Shown piece after piece: positions 50,696 through 59,916 of a stretch of 64,000 bases of DNA. Location: NCBI GenBank assembly GCA_051654905.1, contig JBOFYY010000135.1:1-64000 (forward strand), written 5' to 3'. The stretch comes from JBOFIQ01 sp051654905 (GTDB lineage Bacteria; Actinomycetota; Actinomycetes; Propionibacteriales; Propionibacteriaceae). The notes beneath the pieces are model-generated. The model ran no database searches and was not told the origin of the DNA. It saw nothing but the letters and a program-made list of their open reading frames with translations. The first letter of the stretch is position 1; every line of letters begins with the position of its first letter. The position numbers and the translations under genes are program-made.

Positions 50696-51537
50696 TGGAA
50701 AATTTGCTGATGCTAGTAACGCTATGTGGCATGAGTATTGCTGGCGGAATTGTGTGGATTGTGCAAGGTTGCTGCCGTCAAGAGCTTCGTCTCGACGACG
50801 CTCTTACGCTCATCTACGGTGAAGCTACCGAACCTAGACAGCGACTTTCTAGGATCCCACTAGTTTCGGGACAGGAAAATCTTTTATTGCTGCGAGGTAA
50901 AACTGCAACCGAACATGCCAGCGATAAAGTGGTGCTAGCTATTGTGGGCTCGCTATTACCGTCGGTTATCGGTAGCGCAAGTTGGCTGCTATTGCACTGC
51001 TCGCTGGTTATTCCTAGTGTTTTGGCGCTTATCGGTGCGGTACTGGGATTCTTTCTACCTGATCTGCAATTACGGCGAAAGTCGCGAACAGTTCATGCTG
51101 ATGCTAGGGAAGCACTTTTTGCTTTCTTAGATTTAGTGACGCTAGAGCGATTAGGTAATGCCTCAGCCAGCCAAGCCCTCACCGCAGCAGCAACAATGTC
51201 TGATGCACCGTTATTTGTGCAGATTCGAGATGTTTTGGAGCGTGCACGCCTAGAACAGCGTCCAGCCTACAGCGATCTTAAGAGGCTGGGTGAGGAGCTG
51301 GATCTTTCTGAGTTAGGCGATATTGCAGACATTATGCGGCTTGATGAGCATGGTGCTTCTTTGGCTGGAATGTTACGAGCTCGCGTAAAAGAACTACGAG
51401 ATGCGCACCTGCATCGAGAAAAAGTAGCAGCTCATGCTGTTAACGAACAGATGACGGTGTGGATGGTATTGCCAGCAATTGTTTTCGCGCTGATTTTCCT
51501 TGCGCCACCGATTTTGCGCATGGTTAGCGGCCCATAA
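50692..51537 (+). CDS. Tad platform membrane protein TadC (T2SSF family)
   Basis: It has 281 residues: a first segment of about 20 residues, a cytoplasmic part, two segments near 82-125 (VVLAIVGSLLPSVIGSASWLLLH, LVIPSVLALIGAVLGFFLP), a T2SSF helical domain (DLVTLERLGNASASQALTAAAT) and a last segment (MVLPAIVFALIFLAPPILRMV). It is the second platform protein of the pilus machine. The pilin gene follows after 91 bases with its own ribosome site. Confidence 0.85.
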   Translation: MMENLLMLVTLCGMSIAGGIVWIVQGCCRQELRLDDALTLIYGEATEPRQRLSRIPLVSGQENLLLLRGKTATEHASDKVVLAIVGSLLPSVIGSASWLLLHCSLVIPSVLALIGAVLGFFLPDLQLRRKSRTVHADAREALFAFLDLVTLERLGNASASQALTAAATMSDAPLFVQIRDVLERARLEQRPAYSDLKRLGEELDLSELGDIADIMRLDEHGASLAGMLRARVKELRDAHLHREKVAAHAVNEQMTVWMVLPAIVFALIFLAPPILRMVSGP

Positions 51538-51628
51538 AAATCTGAAGCTGTGGATAACGAGCTATTAAAACCGTCATGAGCTGCGGCAATAGCAGCACAA
51601 TAAATAAACCCAAGAGGAGAGAAAAGAA

Positions 51629-51799
51629 ATGAAACTGTACCTACTCATGAAAAATCATGTTGCTGCTATGTCGAAGCAAGCAGAACGAGGGCTATCGCAG
51701 TCAACAGAGAATGCTGTCTTGTTGGCAGGTGCTATCGCGATTGCGGGTGTTGTTATTACTGCAGTTACAGCTTATGTAAAAAGTCATCTTCCCCAGTGA
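51629..51799 (+). CDS. Flp-type pilin
   Basis: The 56-residue precursor starts at ATG 51629, with GAGGAGAG 7 bases upstream. It has a basic leader (MKLYLLMKNHVAAMSKQAER), then GLSQSTENAVLLAGAIAIAG and VVITAVTAYVKSHLPQ. A prepilin peptidase would cut near the Gly before the hydrophobic segment; the Glu in STEN is at the usual +5-like place. No TadV/CpaA peptidase gene is found in the window. It is the probable major pilin. Confidence 0.85.
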   Translation: MKLYLLMKNHVAAMSKQAERGLSQSTENAVLLAGAIAIAGVVITAVTAYVKSHLPQ

Positions 51800-51805
51800 A
51801 TAATC

Positions 51806-52159
51806 ATGAAATATCGTGACGAGCGGGGGATGAGCGAATCAGTGCAATGGGCGGTGCTAACGCCGCTGTTATTGCTATGTCTGGGCGGGAGCATACAAAC
51901 AGGTATCTGGCTTCATGCCACTAATGCTTGTCGGCAAGCAGCAGGTGCTGGAGCTGATGCTGCTGCAATATCTGGGCTTAAGTCAGCACATGAAGCAGCA
52001 GTAACGGTAGCTAATACCGCAGATCTCACAAATATCGAAGTCACGGTTGTGGAACATCGAGACAACTGGGAAGTCAGTGTGACGGGTCGAGCACGGATGT
52101 TCTTTGATATTGGACAAGGAGCCGTTCGAGCCAGTGCCATATCAACAAAGGAGAAATAA
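51806..52159 (+). CDS. TadE-like pseudopilin
   Basis: The 117-residue protein has RGMSESVQWAVLTPLLLLCLGGSIQTGIWLHA as N-terminal prepilin-like segment, followed by ACRQAAGAGADAAAISG as in TadE. The remainder is a small extracellular domain. The start lies 7 bases after the pilin stop. Its stop overlaps the ATG of the next TadE-like gene (TAATG). Confidence 0.82.
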   Translation: MKYRDERGMSESVQWAVLTPLLLLCLGGSIQTGIWLHATNACRQAAGAGADAAAISGLKSAHEAAVTVANTADLTNIEVTVVEHRDNWEVSVTGRARMFFDIGQGAVRASAISTKEK

Positions 52160-52572
52160 TGCGGAGCGATCGGGGTGCTGTGGCAACTGAATGGGCAATT
52201 TTAGTCCCAGCAGTTGTTCTTATCGTGAGTGTGATGGTGGCTGGAAGTCGTCTGGCTATGACGCGTAGTGCTATCGCTGATGCTGCTTACGCAGGAGCTA
52301 GATCGGCGGCAGCCAACCAGTCAGGTTCGTTGGCTGCTGTCAAAGGTAAAGATATTGCGATAGCTAATTTGAACGGAGTTCTGTGCAATGAGCGTCGTAT
52401 CAATGTTGATACGACTGCTTTTAGAGTTACGTCAGGACAGCCAGCATTAGTAAAGGTTCATATTTACTGTGTTGTACCGTTAGCTGATTTATTGATTCCT
52501 GGTATGCCGGGATCAATCTCGGTTACTAAAGAAGGTGTCGCAGCACTTGATACTTATCGGGAGCGATCATGA
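52159..52572 (+). CDS. Second TadE/TadG-like pseudopilin
   Basis: It has 137 residues. The N-terminus RGAVATEWAILVPAVVLIVSVMVAGSRLA contains the Glu-containing TadE motif with a single transmembrane helix; DAAYAGARSAAANQSG follows. A pair of cysteines (LCNE, YCVV) could form a disulphide outside. It probably acts as a minor pilin or priming subunit. It overlaps the LysM protein gene by 4 bases. Confidence 0.82.
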   Translation: MRSDRGAVATEWAILVPAVVLIVSVMVAGSRLAMTRSAIADAAYAGARSAAANQSGSLAAVKGKDIAIANLNGVLCNERRINVDTTAFRVTSGQPALVKVHIYCVVPLADLLIPGMPGSISVTKEGVAALDTYRERS

Positions 52573-55121
52573 GATGGTTTCGTCAGTTAAGTGCAGTTAC
52601 GGTTTTAGTTGTCCTACTTATTCTCTTCCCATATGGGCTTGTTAAGTACGGAATAATTCCGAATAATGGTCTGCAAATCTTTACTCAGCGTGACGATGGA
52701 ACAGTTTTTCTGTTTCTACTTACTGTAATTGGTTGGGTAGCTTGGGGAATCTTTGTTATTGCTATAGTGGCGGAAATATGTACGTTAATTACTGGGAAAC
52801 GTTGGCAAGTTCCAGGCGCGAAGTGGGCGCAAACATTAGTTTCGGGGCTTGTCGCTATGGCATTTGCGGTAACTCCGGGAGTTACCGCGATAGCTGCCCC
52901 AATACAGCCGCTACCTCATGACTATACTCAAATTAATCTTGTTGTAACGCAAGCTGGTACAGAGACAGTAAATACGGAAAAAGATATCTATTCTGTAGAA
53001 TTAGCTGCTGAGCTATATCAAAGTTATGTGGTGCAACCTGGTGATGATCTATGGAGTATTGCAGTAGCGCAGTTTAATGATGGTTTGCAGTGGCAACGTC
53101 TTTATGAAATGAATCGTGACGTCATAAAAGATCCCGATCATCTTGAAGCCGGGTGGACATTGCGTTTACCGGGATTGCCTCGTACCGGAAATGTAAAAGA
53201 ATCTGAGATAACAGAATCACAAGCAGCAAATCTTCTTAATGTAGATCGCAATACTGATTCAGAAATAGAAGCAATTTCTTCAGATCAGTCAACAGACTCT
53301 AAACATGACTCGGCAACAAAACTGGGTCCTACTGCTCCGATATCTACCAATATTGTTGCGTTAGCTATGGGATCTTTTGCGGCGGCAGCTGTCTTGGGGG
53401 CAGTAGCTTTCCGTCGAGAAGGTAGGGAATTATCTCGTCCGCTTGGAAAGCGTTTCTGTGATCCCACAGCATCTGTTCGACGGCTAGAAGTAGCGATGGA
53501 GTCTAGCGCCAACGGAATTAAAATTAGTGACTTAGATGTAGTGCAGCGAGCTATTGCGGAATATGCCAAAGAAGCTGAAGATCTTCCACATGTTCATTAT
53601 GTTGAACTATCAAATGAGCGCATTGTTATCCACTTTTTACATGATATTTCTAGAGCTCCCATTGGCTTCACCGTAAGTGAACGTTCTTGGATAATTGCTG
53701 CTTCAGCAGTGGAGTTTCTTCGCGCAGATGCGGATACGCCGTACGCTTGGCCAGCACTTATTCCGGTAGGTTCTTGCGACAGTAGCGTCACTATTTTTAT
53801 TGACCTAGATGAAGCAAAGATTCTTGATGTTGCAGCTACTGCTATCCGACAAGCACTGACAGCAGTACTACTATCTTCTGATCAAATAGAACTGGTTACT
53901 GTTGGGGAGAAGCTGCTTACAAAAGCCTTTTCTGGCTCTTGTGTAGTTACTAATAGCGAAGCATTGACGCTGCTTAAGGCAAAAGATATCCCAGATATCG
54001 ACCGGCTAAGTCGCCTTGATCGAAACCTTTCAGATGCTGCTCGCCCTCGGATCATTATGACTTGCGATATCGATGAAGAGTTAGCATCTGCCAATGCAGT
54101 GTTATGTATTGGTAAGCACTCAGCTGCTGCATGGAAACTTGATGATCAAGGTTTGCATACACCTTATGACCATATCTCTATTAACCCAGACAAGTTACTC
54201 CCTGCCGAAGTTAACGATTTACAAGAGCTAGTTTTGTCGGTCCAATCGCAGGAAACTGAATTAGCGCCATGGTGGTCTCATGATGTTGATAGCTCTCTAA
54301 CTACAGAAATATCTTCTCGTCCCCTTTCTCAGCTTCTTGTTGCACGTGCTCAGGAGGATGACGTGCCTAATCCGCTTTACCCCACCCTTTATTTACTTGG
54401 TCCAGTCGAATTACATGGTGCTCGTGGAGAGATTCCTCCGCGAGCAGTAAAACAATGTATGGAGTATGCCGCATGGTTGATGGAGAACCCGGGAGCTACT
54501 GCTTCGCAGATGTCGTCGGCGCTTATCGTTGCTGAAGGTACGCGACGTTCAAATATGTCCAGGCTACGGAATTGGCTCGGAAGTCACGAGGATGGTGATC
54601 CTTTCCTGCCAGATGCCTACAGCGGACGCATTCTGCTGTCGCCAGATGTGAGTTCAGATTGGCAACAGTTGCAATTACTTATTGGACCAGGCGTTAACAG
54701 AGTATCTGCCGATAGTTTGGCCGCAGCTCTTGATCTAGTAAGAGGTGCTCCGCTTGCTGATGCGGCGCCAGGGCAATGGATTTGGGCAGAACCTATGCGG
54801 TCGCAGATGGTTGCGGTAATTCGAGATATTGCAGCAAGACTGGCTCAGATCGCACTAGATGCTGGTGACTACGATCTGGTTAGATGGGCAACAGCGCGTG
54901 GTTTTGTCGTAGCACCCGCTGATGAACTGTTGACGGTCTTGCGAGTAAAAGCTGAATATCGAACCGGGAATAGCGTTGAAGTAGATCGTTTGATTAACCG
55001 TCTTGCCTACCACGCTAGAAGTTTAGGAGTGGATTTAGCTGAAGAAACAGTTATTGCCTTGCAGGAAGTTATGGAAGGGCAAGTTCGTGCTCGTCAGGTT
55101 TCTCAACTGACGGCAGTGTGA
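52569..55121 (+). CDS. LysM and BTAD-like multi-domain membrane protein of the Tad locus
   Basis: It has 850 residues. Three membrane segments (about residues 8-28, 45-75, 90-110) lead to an external LysM domain (152-202: YVVQPGDDLWSIAVAQFND, LEAGWTLRLPG). A fourth segment (about 265-285: IVALAMGSFAAAAVLGAVAF) returns the chain to the cytoplasm, where a long region ends in an SARP-like winged helix (LYLLGPVELHGARGEIPPRAVKQ) and a BTAD repeat domain (ADSLAAALDLVRGAPLADA). The layout suggests wall sensing linked to transcription control of the pilus locus, an inference. Confidence 0.8.
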   Translation: MRWFRQLSAVTVLVVLLILFPYGLVKYGIIPNNGLQIFTQRDDGTVFLFLLTVIGWVAWGIFVIAIVAEICTLITGKRWQVPGAKWAQTLVSGLVAMAFAVTPGVTAIAAPIQPLPHDYTQINLVVTQAGTETVNTEKDIYSVELAAELYQSYVVQPGDDLWSIAVAQFNDGLQWQRLYEMNRDVIKDPDHLEAGWTLRLPGLPRTGNVKESEITESQAANLLNVDRNTDSEIEAISSDQSTDSKHDSATKLGPTAPISTNIVALAMGSFAAAAVLGAVAFRREGRELSRPLGKRFCDPTASVRRLEVAMESSANGIKISDLDVVQRAIAEYAKEAEDLPHVHYVELSNERIVIHFLHDISRAPIGFTVSERSWIIAASAVEFLRADADTPYAWPALIPVGSCDSSVTIFIDLDEAKILDVAATAIRQALTAVLLSSDQIELVTVGEKLLTKAFSGSCVVTNSEALTLLKAKDIPDIDRLSRLDRNLSDAARPRIIMTCDIDEELASANAVLCIGKHSAAAWKLDDQGLHTPYDHISINPDKLLPAEVNDLQELVLSVQSQETELAPWWSHDVDSSLTTEISSRPLSQLLVARAQEDDVPNPLYPTLYLLGPVELHGARGEIPPRAVKQCMEYAAWLMENPGATASQMSSALIVAEGTRRSNMSRLRNWLGSHEDGDPFLPDAYSGRILLSPDVSSDWQQLQLLIGPGVNRVSADSLAAALDLVRGAPLADAAPGQWIWAEPMRSQMVAVIRDIAARLAQIALDAGDYDLVRWATARGFVVAPADELLTVLRVKAEYRTGNSVEVDRLINRLAYHARSLGVDLAEETVIALQEVMEGQVRARQVSQLTAV

Positions 55122-55238
55122 TTGCTATGTCGAAAAATGCTGGTGATTACAGTAATAACGACCCTGCTGTTAGCTAAATGGTAAGCGCATGATCTGATAA
55201 GAGTAAGCATCCACTATGGAAGGATCGGGAGAAACTCT

Positions 55239-57221
55239 ATGTCTCAACGTATTGTCGCTATAGCTGCGACAGTAGCTCTTACTTCTGGCATGATTGCCAC
55301 AAATCCAACGATTTCAGCGCGTGCTGCTGATGACAAATCAGTGCTGACGCTGCTCGCCACCACTGACGTCCACGGACATGTTTTCAACTGGGACTACTTT
55401 GCCGATAAGGAGTATGCGGCAAAAGCTCCTACCAAAGCAGATGGCACCGTGAGTGGTTCTAGCGCTCCACTAGGAATGTCACGAGCCGCTACGATCATCG
55501 AACGTACTCGCGCCGAGCGAGGTGCAGATTCTGTTCTTTATGTCGATAACGGTGATGCGGTGCAAGGAACGCCACTGACTTATCTAGCGGCAGTTCAGCC
55601 AGCGTTGCTATCGAACCCTTCCAGTAACCCCATCGCTCATGCATACAACTTACTAGGGGCAGAAGCCCAGGTTGTTGGTAATCATGAGTTCAACTATGGG
55701 CTTGATTACCTTGCTTCTTATCAAAAAGATTTCCAAGGCAAACTACTTGGTGCCAACGTAACCAATACCAACCTTGCCCCATCAACAGTTATCACTAAAA
55801 AGGTACAAGGGCACGACGTCAAAGTCGGCATAGTCGGAGTTACTACGCCCGGATCGGCTGTTTGGGATAAAGCTAATCTTGCTGGAAAAGTAGATCTCAC
55901 CGATCCGGTTGCTGCTGCTAAAGCTGAAGCAACCAAGCTAAAGAGCCAAGGCGTCGATATTGTCGTGGTGCTAGCGCATATGGGAATAGACCTAGAAGGC
56001 GCTAGTCCGATCAACGGAAATCTTATGGAAAATCTAGGCACTTCGGTTGCTGAGAAAGCTCCCAATGTTGATGTTGTTGTTATTGGGCATACTCACAGAG
56101 ATGCAATATCTAAAACAGTTGATGGAGCTTCTGGGCATAAAGTTCTCATTACACAGCCCACACATTGGGCACGGTCAGTAGCAGATGTGCAGATTCCACT
56201 TACTTTCACCAGTGCAGGTAAGGCAGAGGTTGATCGTAGTGGTATCGATAAGTGGGCTACACAACGGTACACAAATACAGAAACCGAGTCGCCGACCTTT
56301 GCTCAAGACCAGCAGCTAGTTGCTGATCACAAAGCCACAGTGAAGTATGTGAACTCAGTGGTAGCAAAATCTACCGAAGCTATGAGCACTGAAAAATCAA
56401 TGATTGAAGATTCTAAGATTCTAGATTTCATTGGCTCAGTTCAAGCAAATACGGTAGATAAAGCCTTGGACGGTACCGAATATGCTAATATTCCAGTAAT
56501 TGCGCAAGTATCCCCGTTCTCGCGTACTGCAGTATTCCCACAAGGCAATGTTGCGATTAAAGATATTGCTGGACTCTACGTCTTTGATAACACCTTGGGT
56601 GGCGTTCTCATGGATGGCAAGCAAATCAAAGAGTATTTAGAGTATTCAGCTAAGTACTACAAGCAGGCTAACGTCGGAGATGCTGTAGATCCGGTTGTCA
56701 GTACTAATGCTGAGTTCAATAAATCGGTAGTTCCTGATTACAACTACGACGTATTGACGGGAGTTTCCTACGCTATAGATATCAGCAAGCCAGTAGGGGA
56801 ACGTATTCTTCACCTGAAATGGCAAGGTAAAGATGTCACAGCAGATCAGAAATTTATTCTTGCAGTAAATAACTATCGGATGAATGGTGGTGGCGGGTAT
56901 CCCAACGTAGCTACAGCTCCAGTGGTTTACAACAAACTACTCGAGATCCGTCAGCTTTTAATTGATACTGCTCGCACTATGAAAGCTGCACCAGCTCCTT
57001 CGGCTGCCCCGCGTGGTTCACGTCGCATGATGCCGATGGTAGACGGCGAACTAGGTGTCATTGATCCGGCTGCTTTCGCTACAGTCAACTGGATGGTAAC
57101 GACGAATGCAGCTACCTTGCCTAAATGGGTTCTGGAAGGATTCCCGACGCCAACGCCGCAAGATCTAGGTGGAACAACATCAGATAAACCAGTTCCCAAG
57201 CTTGCACGTACTGGAAAATAG
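55239..57221 (+). CDS. Secreted 5'-nucleotidase / 2',3'-cyclic phosphodiesterase (UshA family)
   Basis: It has 660 residues with a signal peptide (about 1-29). The metallophosphatase domain shows LLATTDVHGHVFNWDYF, YVDNGDAVQGTPL, VVGNHEFNYGLDYL and VVVIGHTHRDA. The C-terminal 5'-nucleotidase domain includes NNYRMNGGGGYPN. The tail ends KLARTGK, a sortase-like LxxTG pattern but with no membrane segment or positive tail after it. It should scavenge nucleotides, or degrade host ATP/adenosine signals. A terminator follows at 57241. Confidence 0.92.
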   Translation: MSQRIVAIAATVALTSGMIATNPTISARAADDKSVLTLLATTDVHGHVFNWDYFADKEYAAKAPTKADGTVSGSSAPLGMSRAATIIERTRAERGADSVLYVDNGDAVQGTPLTYLAAVQPALLSNPSSNPIAHAYNLLGAEAQVVGNHEFNYGLDYLASYQKDFQGKLLGANVTNTNLAPSTVITKKVQGHDVKVGIVGVTTPGSAVWDKANLAGKVDLTDPVAAAKAEATKLKSQGVDIVVVLAHMGIDLEGASPINGNLMENLGTSVAEKAPNVDVVVIGHTHRDAISKTVDGASGHKVLITQPTHWARSVADVQIPLTFTSAGKAEVDRSGIDKWATQRYTNTETESPTFAQDQQLVADHKATVKYVNSVVAKSTEAMSTEKSMIEDSKILDFIGSVQANTVDKALDGTEYANIPVIAQVSPFSRTAVFPQGNVAIKDIAGLYVFDNTLGGVLMDGKQIKEYLEYSAKYYKQANVGDAVDPVVSTNAEFNKSVVPDYNYDVLTGVSYAIDISKPVGERILHLKWQGKDVTADQKFILAVNNYRMNGGGGYPNVATAPVVYNKLLEIRQLLIDTARTMKAAPAPSAAPRGSRRMMPMVDGELGVIDPAAFATVNWMVTTNAATLPKWVLEGFPTPTPQDLGGTTSDKPVPKLARTGK

Positions 57222-57240
57222 CAAACTAAATAGCAATAAA

Positions 57241-57285
57241 TGTGGGGTCTGTTGTCATCATGGCAGCAGACCCCACATCCTTTTT
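57241..57285 (+). terminator. Intrinsic terminator after the nucleotidase gene
   Basis: TGTGGGGTCTG (57241-57251) pairs with CAGACCCCACA (57267-57277), followed by TCC and T5. It also separates the converging MFS gene. Confidence 0.85.
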
Positions 57286-57291
57286 AGATCT

Positions 57292-58611
57292 TTAACGCAA
57301 GGATTCGGTACCAGCTTCAATATCGTTGATTGTAGTGGTGCGTAGGAAAAACCCTGCTGCGATTAAGACGTAGCTCACGGCAACAGCGATAAAGACTGAA
57401 AGTGATTTCCCGTTATCTGGAACCATGAGGACAGCAATCCAGCCAGCAAGAACGTTAGCTAAATTAAAAACAATGTCGTACAAGGTAAAAACACGGCCTT
57501 TGACGTGATCATCTACATGGGACTGTACGACAGTATCGACGCCAATCTTCAAAATTTGGGCGCATAAACCAAGTAAGAAACCCGACCAAATTAACGGCCA
57601 ATGTGCAAACCATGCTCCTGGCCATACTTGGCAAAATGCGGTGACTAAAAGGCATACGACAAGTCCACGACGTAGCCCCCATTGAGAAAAAATCCCAGGT
57701 GCCAAGAACGTAGCAACAAAGAATCCAACCGCAGTAAAAGCAATCCACAGACCAATATCTGCCATTGCATGTACTTCGCTACCTTTGTCAAGGAGATTTC
57801 GGAAAACCAAAAGCGTAGCGACTTGAGCAACACCATGTCCGATGCGCTGCCAACCAATCATCCATAAACATGTTCCAGCGGCAGGGTGTTCTCGCAAGTG
57901 CGCTAACGCATTAGTCATGCCACTGAAAACATCGCGCACTGTGGTTGCTGGGTGGTCTTTATCTGGCCCCAGATCGTGGGCACCAAAACCAGAGATGATA
58001 GTTGCTGAAGTGACAAAGAAAGCAGCGGCAATAAGGAACACCATGGCGTCACCGCTAGTGGAGCTTTTATCTAACCAACCGGTCCACGCTAGGCGAAGCA
58101 GCAATGCGATACCAGCTAGCGCAGCACCTATCGGGGAAACTACGGGCATGACGGTATTAGCGGCAAGCATTTCGTCAGCAGCAACGGTACGAGGTAGTGC
58201 CGCCGATAACCCTGCCAATAAGAAACGGTTTAAGCTCATCGCGACTAAAAGCAGTACAAAGAACACTGTCATTGTAACTGGATGTGTTGCGGGCGCCACG
58301 AAAATTAGTATCGCTACTGAAACACACACCGTGGCGCGAATACTGTCAACGACAACCCCAAGTTTTCGGCGTGAGGTCTTATCAAGCAGCACTGATACGA
58401 ACGGTGCTACGAAACTGAATGGCAATAACGTCACCGTAAACATCATGGCGATAGCGAACGCATTAGGCTGTCGTTGCGGCGAAAACAGAATGTAAGAAGC
58501 CATACCTAACTGCAGTGCTGCATCGCCAGCTTGCGTAAAGACGCGCACTAAAGCTAGACGTCTAAAAGCAGGGCGCTGCCACAACTGCGCTAAAGCACGG
58601 GTAAATTTCAC
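57292..58611 (-). CDS. MFS transporter
   Basis: It has 439 residues with about 12 hydrophobic segments. The loop VSVLLDKTSRRKLGVVVDS between segments 2 and 3 is the MFS motif A position. An LVRVFTQAGDAALQLGMASY opening places it among exporter-like MFS proteins (macrolide or multidrug efflux type). The substrate is not predictable. Its start is 49 bases from the stop of the DyP gene on the same strand, so it may be transcribed with the efe operon. Confidence 0.8.
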   Translation of the reverse strand: MKFTRALAQLWQRPAFRRLALVRVFTQAGDAALQLGMASYILFSPQRQPNAFAIAMMFTVTLLPFSFVAPFVSVLLDKTSRRKLGVVVDSIRATVCVSVAILIFVAPATHPVTMTVFFVLLLVAMSLNRFLLAGLSAALPRTVAADEMLAANTVMPVVSPIGAALAGIALLLRLAWTGWLDKSSTSGDAMVFLIAAAFFVTSATIISGFGAHDLGPDKDHPATTVRDVFSGMTNALAHLREHPAAGTCLWMIGWQRIGHGVAQVATLLVFRNLLDKGSEVHAMADIGLWIAFTAVGFFVATFLAPGIFSQWGLRRGLVVCLLVTAFCQVWPGAWFAHWPLIWSGFLLGLCAQILKIGVDTVVQSHVDDHVKGRVFTLYDIVFNLANVLAGWIAVLMVPDNGKSLSVFIAVAVSYVLIAAGFFLRTTTINDIEAGTESLR

Positions 58612-58659
58612 ATTAAAAGCCTAGCCGCACATAGGTGCCAGTATGACGAAAGTGCGTGA

Positions 58660-59916
58660 CTAGCTAAAAAGTGATTGCCCTAACCAAACATCTTTTTCAG
58701 CACCTGGCAAAATAGCAAAGAGTCCAGAGGATTGATGCTGTAGGTATTCAGCCATTGCATCTCTCTTAGCCATTGCTGTTTGCATAGGCACGTAATGAGT
58801 ACGTGGATCGCGTACAAAGCACATGAAGAAAAGACCGGCTTCTAGACGTCCCAATGCTGATGAGCCATCGGTGTAGTTATAGCCACGTCTTAGCATACGG
58901 ATACCGTTGTTTCGCTCAGGATGAGCCAGAGCTACGTGAGAATTGTCAGGAACTAGCGGTTTTCCTCCTCGCCCAGTAATCGAGAAGTTCACAGGAGTGA
59001 ACTCATCGCCACCTGAAAGTGGGGCACCATCTCGACGATCGCGCCCGACCAGAGCTTCTTGCTCACGAAGACTAGTACGATCCCAGTTCTCGATATTCAT
59101 CGCGATCTTACGAGTCACTAGGTAGCTACCGCCAGCTAACCAATCTGCTGCAGCATCATCTCCAGGCTTCACCCAAACATGCTCATCGAGCAGGTTAGGG
59201 TCCTCAACTTTGAGATTAGCGGTGCCATCTTTGAACCCAAATAGGTTACGAGGAGTGGCTTGGCTAGTTGATGTTGACGAGGTTCGTCCGAACCCCAACT
59301 GGGACCAACGAACCGCTACCGTACCAAATCCAAGTCGAGCCAAGTTACGGATTGCGTGAACCGCTACCTGAGGATCATCGGCACATGCCTGAATGCAGAT
59401 ATCGCCGTCACTTTGGTCAAGGTCTAGATTATCCCCAGGGAAATGGGGTAGTGGAGCTAAGGCTGCAGGTAATTTCGATGCTAATCCGAATCGATCAGTG
59501 CCGTCGGCGCTCTTGAAAAGAGAAGCGCCGACGCCAAAGGTGATCGTTAGACCCGACGGGGGTAACTCTAGAGCCTCACCGGTGTCGGTGGGGGGAGCGT
59601 CATAGGGATCATTAGTCCCTAACGGCACTCCCGCCACCAGCTTCTCAGCCGCCGTCGTCCATGTTTTTAATAACGCAATGAGCTGGTCACGCTTGGTTGT
59701 CGTCACGTCAAAAGCGGCGAAATGTAAGCGGTCTTGTGCTGGGGTTGCGATACCGGCCTGATGAGGGCCACGGAAAGCGTAGGTGCGAGCTAGTGGGATG
59801 GGACCTTGTGGGTCTTTTTCGCCTAATAGCTGGGCTGCTCCTACGCCTGTCGCAGCTCCTGCTGCGGCAGCGCCGCCAGCCAGAGCTAGGACGCGACGAC
59901 GGCTGATCTCGGTCAT
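58660..59916 (-). CDS. efeB: DyP-type haem peroxidase EfeB
   Basis: It has 418 residues. A Tat signal (SRRRVLALAGGAAAAGAATG) exports the folded haem protein. The DyP signature GxxDG appears as FGFKDGTANL, and NNGIRMLRRGYNYTDG with the haem-ligand region follows. EfeB oxidises ferrous iron or acts on haem in the EfeUOB system. The gene overlaps efeO by 4 bases. Its position as third gene of efeU-efeO-efeB on the minus strand agrees with the assignment. Confidence 0.94.
   Translation of the reverse strand: MTEISRRRVLALAGGAAAAGAATGVGAAQLLGEKDPQGPIPLARTYAFRGPHQAGIATPAQDRLHFAAFDVTTTKRDQLIALLKTWTTAAEKLVAGVPLGTNDPYDAPPTDTGEALELPPSGLTITFGVGASLFKSADGTDRFGLASKLPAALAPLPHFPGDNLDLDQSDGDICIQACADDPQVAVHAIRNLARLGFGTVAVRWSQLGFGRTSSTSTSQATPRNLFGFKDGTANLKVEDPNLLDEHVWVKPGDDAAADWLAGGSYLVTRKIAMNIENWDRTSLREQEALVGRDRRDGAPLSGGDEFTPVNFSITGRGGKPLVPDNSHVALAHPERNNGIRMLRRGYNYTDGSSALGRLEAGLFFMCFVRDPRTHYVPMQTAMAKRDAMAEYLQHQSSGLFAILPGAEKDVWLGQSLFS

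Noticed and set aside
51549..51557. DnaA box TGTGGATAA between tadC and the pilin gene
   Set aside because: Isolated, with no cluster or AT-rich element.
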